Program-made: the position numbers and the translations under genes
Notes under the pieces: model-generated
The model's input: the letters and a program-made list of their open reading frames with translations, nothing else
What the model was told of the DNA's origin: nothing
The model's database searches: none
Assembly (NCBI GenBank): GCA_018806985.1
Contig: JADANN010000429.1
Location: 620,001 to 684,000 of the forward strand
Reading direction: 5' to 3'
Source: Angiostrongylus vasorum
Taxonomy: Eukaryota > Nematoda > Chromadorea > Rhabditida > Metastrongylidae
DNA: 64,000 bases
Shown: in pieces, positions 58,814 to 64,000 of the stretch
Numbering within the stretch: the first letter of the stretch is position 1
Layout of the letters: every line of letters starts with the position of its first letter

Positions 58814-59989
58814 AAGAAACAAAGCATGCGTAGGATAACAGAAGTGCAGAACTTTTCTCAAAACGCAGAGAAATCCGATCTATAGAATGGAAATCATATC
58901 AAAAGCGAGCAGGACTGTACAAAAAAAATCGGGAGTAGCCCGTATGACACCTATGGGTGTCACAGTCAGCGCAGCCAAAAATTAGGCGTCGTAACGAGAG
59001 TGTGGAAGACTTCTGTCAGCATACAATAGGTGAAAATGAGGCAGTGAGGCCCACATATTAAGTTTCTGGGTGTAAGCTATAATATGAAAAGCAGCCTTTC
59101 TTGATTAACACCCTACACAACATTTGTAAATGTACCCATTTAACAGAAGAGGCGTCGAAAAGAAGTGTATATGCCTCAAAACAGGTAAGTGGGAAAATTG
59201 AGCGAAATTGCCCACAGTGTTGAGAAAGTCAAAATTGATAACAGTTTTGATAACGTTGTCTGCTAAACGTCAGAGCTAAAGGAAAAAATAAGAAAAAAGT
59301 GGGAAAAGAGGGGAGACATTTCGTTGTTTTTCCTCATGGTCAACGTTTTAGCCTTCCTTCTTTCTAATGGCTGGTTTCTCTAAGCTTAAATTTCTTTTTA
59401 TTATCCCTAAAAGTTCTTAAAATATAGCCTATAAGTCAATAACGATATCGATTAAACTATGTGGTACACTGAAGTGTGCGAGTTTGTGTATAATGGAATG
59501 CCGTAGGATATGAGTTTCTCTAGGGATTCAATAGCTGGCGAAGCCATTACGAGGAAGGTGTACTTGTGTTTATTCGTTAGATACGTTCCCAGATGAAAAC
59601 CTTTAGCGCTGACGATCTCCCGTGCAAACAGGACTGGGAGCTGGTAATTCTTTATACTGAACAACAAAAAAGGGCTCCGTGGTGATACTAACCGCACCGA
59701 TTCCAGTGGTACGTAGTCGAGTTATCCACATTTTCGCCACCTTTTTAAGGCGGCAGTGGGCTGACATTTCTATATATGACCACCCTTCATGATGTTATTT
59801 CCTTATGTATAGAACAAATAAATATCTACCTACGTAATTAGATATTTCGATGGCCAGTAGTCGCATGGCGAGCAAGCTCGAGAACGTTCATTAGTTGCAA
59901 CCACCACCAATGCATGCAGTAGGTTTCGTATGCGGGTTCAGCTTCAGCTTGACAACTTGTTGTCCTCGCTCCTCATAGATACATGCTGC
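58814..59989. other. Intergenic; palindrome at about 58943
   Basis: TGACACCTATGGGTGTCA has perfect 7-bp arms. No gene or family A-E repeat. Confidence 0.35.
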
Positions 59990-60120
59990 TGGATCATGAT
60001 TCTTTGTAGAACACCCAGATAGTCATGTTAGGTTATGCCTGGATGTTCCCAGGTCTTCGCCACAGGCATTAGGCGGCCTGGATCAGAGGAACGTCTGCTG
60101 CCTTGCGACTAATGATTTCT
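59990..60120 (+). repeat. Family D repeat, diverged
   Basis: AGGTCTTCGCCACAGGCATT, GGCGGCCTGGATCAGAGGAA and TGCTGCCTTGCGACTAATGA align with 155-240 in order. Confidence 0.45.
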
Positions 60121-60796
60121 CTAGAACGGCTGCGATCCGTGTAAATAGTTGAGCAACTGATCAAGCACGAATTGATGGACTACTTTAAATATACTGGTTC
60201 TACTACAGGATGGATCATCATCTCGAAAATGGATAATCTTCCATGGAACATCGATTTAGAGCAGACCTTTGTATTAATGGGCCCCGCTGGGTGGGATTAC
60301 TCCGCTCGTACGGTGCTCCACTCCACTTATTTCGATACCACGTGGTTCCAAAGACCAACACGAAATAACTGTGCCGTTGAGATACAACTCAAATAAATGC
60401 CGGCCTGGAGATGGCGATACCGCCGAAAAGTCAATAAAAAGTTTTAACAACTTAGCGTGCGCCCAGCAATAGGCCGAAATATAAATGCACGCACGTACAT
60501 CATATCAATCATAGATTTCGGGACAAGTCGCCACGATACTCCCTACATGATATTGCATCTCGCCGGTGTAAGCTAATGCTTCTAGGTGAGTAAAGTAATC
60601 GTCGCTGACCCGAGAGGAATGTTTCACACGTTCACAAGGGTAGGCGACTGCCTATGGTAACGACCAGTGAATGCCCTTGAATGGGAATATCGGCACACCA
60701 GGGAAAATATTTTGACCCAACCAAGCAAGCAATATCTGTTTTTCTAGTGGTGCCATAAACGACATTCTGAGGACACAAGACATGTTTAAATACGAC
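60121..60796. other. Intergenic; possible family E remnant 60230-60460
   Basis: GGTGCTCCACTCCACTTATT and GGCGATACCGCCGAAAAGTC resemble parts of the family E end seen at 36870-36990. The match is weak. Confidence 0.3.
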
Positions 60797-61349
60797 AAAG
60801 CTCTCAAAAAAGAAGATCGATAGAACTAGCTGAGAGACAGGCGAAACGAAGGACCCGCATGGTGTGGTGGTGAACGCGCTACTCCCCGGAAAGGACAATA
60901 GCGCGTTCGTTCCCCACCATAGGCACCTGCGGTCCAGAGTTTTGCAAATATCTCAGCATCATTAAAGTTATATTTCGCAACGCATAACCTGCCGCTAAAA
61001 GAGTAGGCAGTAAATAATAAGTCAAAAATTGTGATTATAACTATAGCCTCAGCTTAACTGGGTTCAATGCCGATTTGGGCTCCCCAGATCAATCCCGTTG
61101 ACGGGTGATTGCTGACGGCAGAAGATCGATAGAACTAGCTGAGAGACAGGCGAAACGAAGGACCCGCATGGTGTGGTGGTGAACGCGCTACTCCCCGGAA
61201 AGGACAATAGCGCGTTCGTTCCCCACCATAGGCACCTGCGGTCCAGAGTTTTGCAAATATCTCAGCATCATTAAAGTTATATTTCGCAACGCATAACCTG
61301 CCGCTAAAAGAGTAGGCAGTAAATAATAAGTCAAAAAAAAGCTCTCAAA
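60797..61349 (+). mobile_element. Family B direct dimer with 12-bp target repeat
   Basis: Two units (60811-61027 and 61120-61336) are identical as far as I can read and are separated by a 92-bp spacer, a period of 309 bp. The dimer is bounded by AAAGCTCTCAAA at 60797-60808 and 61338-61349. It sits inside the 3' end of an old minus-strand family A SINE, whose tail lies to the left and whose body lies to the right. Confidence 0.75.
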
Positions 61350-61614
61350 GATAAATAATCCCTTCGAGATGCGCTAAGCACTCAACTCCATTTATTGTCA
61401 TAAAGGTGACCTAGCGCATATTTGACCCAATAATTTACTTGCTGGGGCCTAGCAATTGAGTCTCCTCAGTGTTTTAATCCTTTTTGACAAGTTTGGCATC
61501 AATTTATCGGCCTCAATGGAATAGAAGTTATGGTTGGCCCGGATGAAGGTATTGAAACAGTGACCACATTTGTATCTTAGGGCATCTCTAACCAGTGCGC
61601 TACACCCACCGAAG
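61350..61614 (-). repeat. Old family A SINE split by the family B dimer
   Basis: Family A order is kept on the minus strand (head GTAGCGCACTGGTTAGAGA, then GACAAGTTTGGCATCAATTT, then CATATTTGACCCAATAA) with heavy divergence. Confidence 0.6.
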
Positions 61615-62229
61615 GTCATAGTAAATGAAATATATGAGAAATGTGGATAAATTGGCAAGATAAACGGACTAAGGGATATTGATTGGGATCTGTTAATCTG
61701 ATAGACACAACATTAAACGCTCACTAGTTGAATGTCAGTAGCGAACAGCGGGTAAATCGCCCCTTATGACATTAGAAAACCAACAAGGCAACGGCTTACG
61801 TATGACCTCGGTAGTCTCTGCTGGGGTGTTTTGCGACCGGAAAAAGAGTAACTGCATGCTTCTCGCAAGTAGACATCGACCGACAACCGACGGAACAATT
61901 ATGACGGCCGTGTGGCATGGGGGCAGGTCTTGTTCATTCGATTGGCGGCAGATTAGATGTTGTCGTGTGCAAGTGCGGTCATTGAGATCGGTTGCGAAAT
62001 AGTCGCCTATGAGTCAGAACAACAATGAGGAGGCGGGTGGCCACCGACTCATGGTTGCTGACGAAACCGGTTGCAAAAATATTCCCAGTGTCGAAATAGG
62101 GGGGAACAGCACTGAAGTGTCACTCTGATGGTTTCGGCGGCCACGTCAGAAATGGACATGGCGAGCTCCGCGACAGAACAGCACTGTGTGATGTTCATCT
62201 ACAGGTAAATTAAACATCAACATTAATAG
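61615..62229. other. Intergenic, nothing recognised
   Basis: A plus frame of 78 codons (61766-62002), Arg/Cys-rich, has no motif. Confidence 0.35.
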
Positions 62230-62515
62230 CATAAAAGAATGAAGCGTTCGGTGTCGATCAAATGCTGAGGAATGCGCCTTGAATTTGGTTTCATTGAACA
62301 TCGTAGAGGCGATTGAAAACATGTTTGACATATATAATGACTCGTGGTACTCCAGCGTTCTAACAACTCAGTGCTGGTATCCTTCCAGACAAGTCTAGTA
62401 CCAATTTCCCGAACCAGCAACGATGGAGGGTTTGGTCTGCTCGAGGTGCGGCGTTGAACCAAAGAGCATGTGTATATTGCACGGTGTCTCTGATTACTGA
62501 GCTATAACCACCCCA
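62230..62515 (-). repeat. Decayed family A SINE
   Basis: Family A body words (CAGACAAGTCTAGTACCAAT, GTGATCAAATGCTGAGG-type tail) with a badly worn head on the minus strand. Confidence 0.6.
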
Positions 62516-62934
62516 TAAATAGCATCTGTCGCTTCAAAATATTGGAAATATGGGCTTATTATCTCGTGCAAAAATCCTAAGTGACGTCACTGAATTCTCT
62601 TCTTTTCTTAACAAATGGAAATCTATCGATTTTGGTTTTTTCTCTAACAGCTAAGCTAATATGGACAACAAAAGTGCATACATAGAGAATGCTAACTGCA
62701 TTTGGTTGGATAAAAGGATAAGTTATTATCTTTCGTCTCAGCTGATATTTGAATTAACAGCAAGAAAAGGACTTTTAACTCAAGCATTGCGCAGTAGGGT
62801 AAGGCCTCAGTGACTTGCTCACGTTCAAGAGCTCAAAACTCCGCCAAGCTGAGCTTTCTCTCCATCGTCCTTAACGACTGTGCATCAAAGAAACCGGTGA
62901 GAAGAAAGACGAAAAACGTAATTGGCAGCTGGTT
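62516..62934. other. Intergenic, nothing recognised
   Basis: Short frames only. Confidence 0.4.
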
Positions 62935-63244
62935 GCTGTTTAGTAAGATAAAGGATAAAGGGATAAAACTCTCGGCGTTGATCAATCCCTGTGGGATGCA
63001 CCATGCATTCGACCTCATTAAGCATCGTTGGAGGTGATTGAATGCATATCTGGCCTTTGCAACGGCTCGCGGTGGCCAACCGATGTATCGAGCCAGTGCT
63101 GCTATCCTCCCAGACAAGTCTGCTACCAATTTGCTGACTCCGGAGAAATGGAAGGCTCGGTGGGCCATGGGCGCCGGGAGCGATTCCACCTGTGTAGCAG
63201 GACGCTTCCGACCACTGCGCCACACGCTCCGCTGTTTCCTAAGA
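62935..63244 (-). mobile_element. Family A SINE with 14-bp target repeat
   Basis: The SINE lies between GCTGTTTAGTAAGA (62935-62948) and GCTGTTTCCTAAGA (63231-63244), identical at 12 of 14 positions. Head TGTGGCGCAGTGGTCGGAAG, good B box, tail CTTTATCCCTTTATCC on the minus strand. Confidence 0.88.
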
Positions 63245-63734
63245 AATCATAAGTTATCTGAGCTGTTGTGATTTGCACTAGTGACACTTGAATACCTCAG
63301 TATGGAAAAACTTTGGTACAAAACACTTTCACCTAAATATGGAAGCTTTTAGGCTAACGCAAAGCACTGAACGGTTTTCTTTTCTACAGATACTACTGAT
63401 CATGGTGGATTTCAAGAACAACAAAAAAAACCTTCGAGAAATCGATAAGGAGTTGTTTTTGTTCATGGGTGTTGGGCATAGACGAGATTCTACTTTCTAT
63501 ATTGTCTTGAACAAAAGAAGAGCTAAGAGATGAGTGTCACTCTGTTGAACTCTCTCAGCCGTTTCGTACTTTATCCTTTACAATAGATGGCATGATGGGA
63601 ATCAGTTCATGTTTCAGCTGACGGCGACATCATTCGACGACGGCCGTTGTTGATAGCGTCAGTACAGAAATGCGATAAAAGATCCTATGTGAATCATGCT
63701 AATGTCAGTTGGAGCTTTTCTTTTTCTACATTAG
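63245..63734. other. Intergenic; possible exon at 63406-63535
   Basis: After TTTCTACAG a plus frame reads MVDFKNNKKNLREIDKELFL to TGA at 63531-63533. It is lysine-rich and unrecognised. A detached CTTTATCCTTTACAA near 63570 resembles a family A tail. Confidence 0.25.
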
Positions 63735-63897
63735 CAAAAAAGCGCTACTGTACAAGCACGAAAGTGCTTCATTTTTCATGAAGAAGACGAAACATCACGA
63801 ATATGATGCACAAGAGGAGTTCATCGAACCTCCCTACTTCCTGTCCGTGACAACAGTATCAGGACAAGCGTCATTCCAGAAAACAACAATCATCTAG
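63735..63897 (+). CDS. Candidate terminal exon, product unknown
   Basis: Acceptor TTTTTCTACATTAG is followed by a frame reading KKALLYKHESASFFMKKTKH, HEYDAQEEFIEPPYFLSVTT and VSGQASFQKTTII to TAG at 63895-63897. It would start in phase 2. The sequence looks like protein rather than chance, but neither upstream exon nor family is identified. Confidence 0.3.
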
Positions 63898-64000
63898 AAA
63901 TTGATCGGGTTTTTTTAAAGATTCAGAGTGCGTTGTGACAGTATGACAAGAAAAGCAAATAGCAATGGAGAAAAAACGCCTGCACAAAGTGCTTTTGCGA

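Overview
The window reads as intergenic-rich nuclear DNA of a parasitic nematode, most likely a strongylid such as a hookworm. The grounds are its AT-rich composition, short introns with nematode-type splice sites, two decayed RTE-type LINEs of the kind I associate with hookworm genomes, and dense tRNA-derived SINEs. The genus is inferred, not shown.

Two genes can be supported, both on the minus strand. The first (2448-3857, three exons) encodes a 351-residue protein. Its N-terminal coiled coil and following residues match the Eaf6/MEAF6 subunit of histone acetyltransferase complexes, and it carries an unusually long lysine-rich tail. The second (46618-50839, six exons) encodes an acidic protein of about 358 residues with a calponin-homology (CH) domain interrupted by a Glu-rich insert. 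One base too many in an A6 run (46847-46852) appears to break its reading frame at the last intron. Several further stretches (23.7, 35.4, 40.8, 58.5 and 63.7 kb) look like isolated exons but cannot be assigned.

Most of the rest is repeats. Family A is a ~280-bp tRNA-headed SINE with 14 fairly complete copies (two of them heads of longer elements) and about ten decayed ones. Family B is a second tRNA-like unit of about 309 bp, found singly, as an inverted pair and as a direct dimer. Family C is a third tRNA-like element with three plus-strand copies. Family D is a moderate repeat with four copies. Family E has a conserved end, seen five or six times, once as a long inverted repeat. A ~0.95-kb composite (A head, B-like middle, GTT-repeat tail) occurs twice, 13.5 kb apart. 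Two RTE LINEs lie on the minus strand at 8.0-11.1 and 27.1-30.4 kb. Both are riddled with stops, but the FADD reverse-transcriptase motif can still be read.

Layout: 0-4 kb, D and E repeats and the MEAF6-like gene; 4.6-26.8 kb, a SINE/LINE field; 27-30.4 kb, the second LINE; 30.5-44.9 kb, sparse old SINEs with orphan exon candidates; 46.6-50.9 kb, the CH gene; about 52.1-52.3 kb, a GC-rich block upstream of it; 55-64 kb, SINEs including a nested dimer. The two genes show no functional link.
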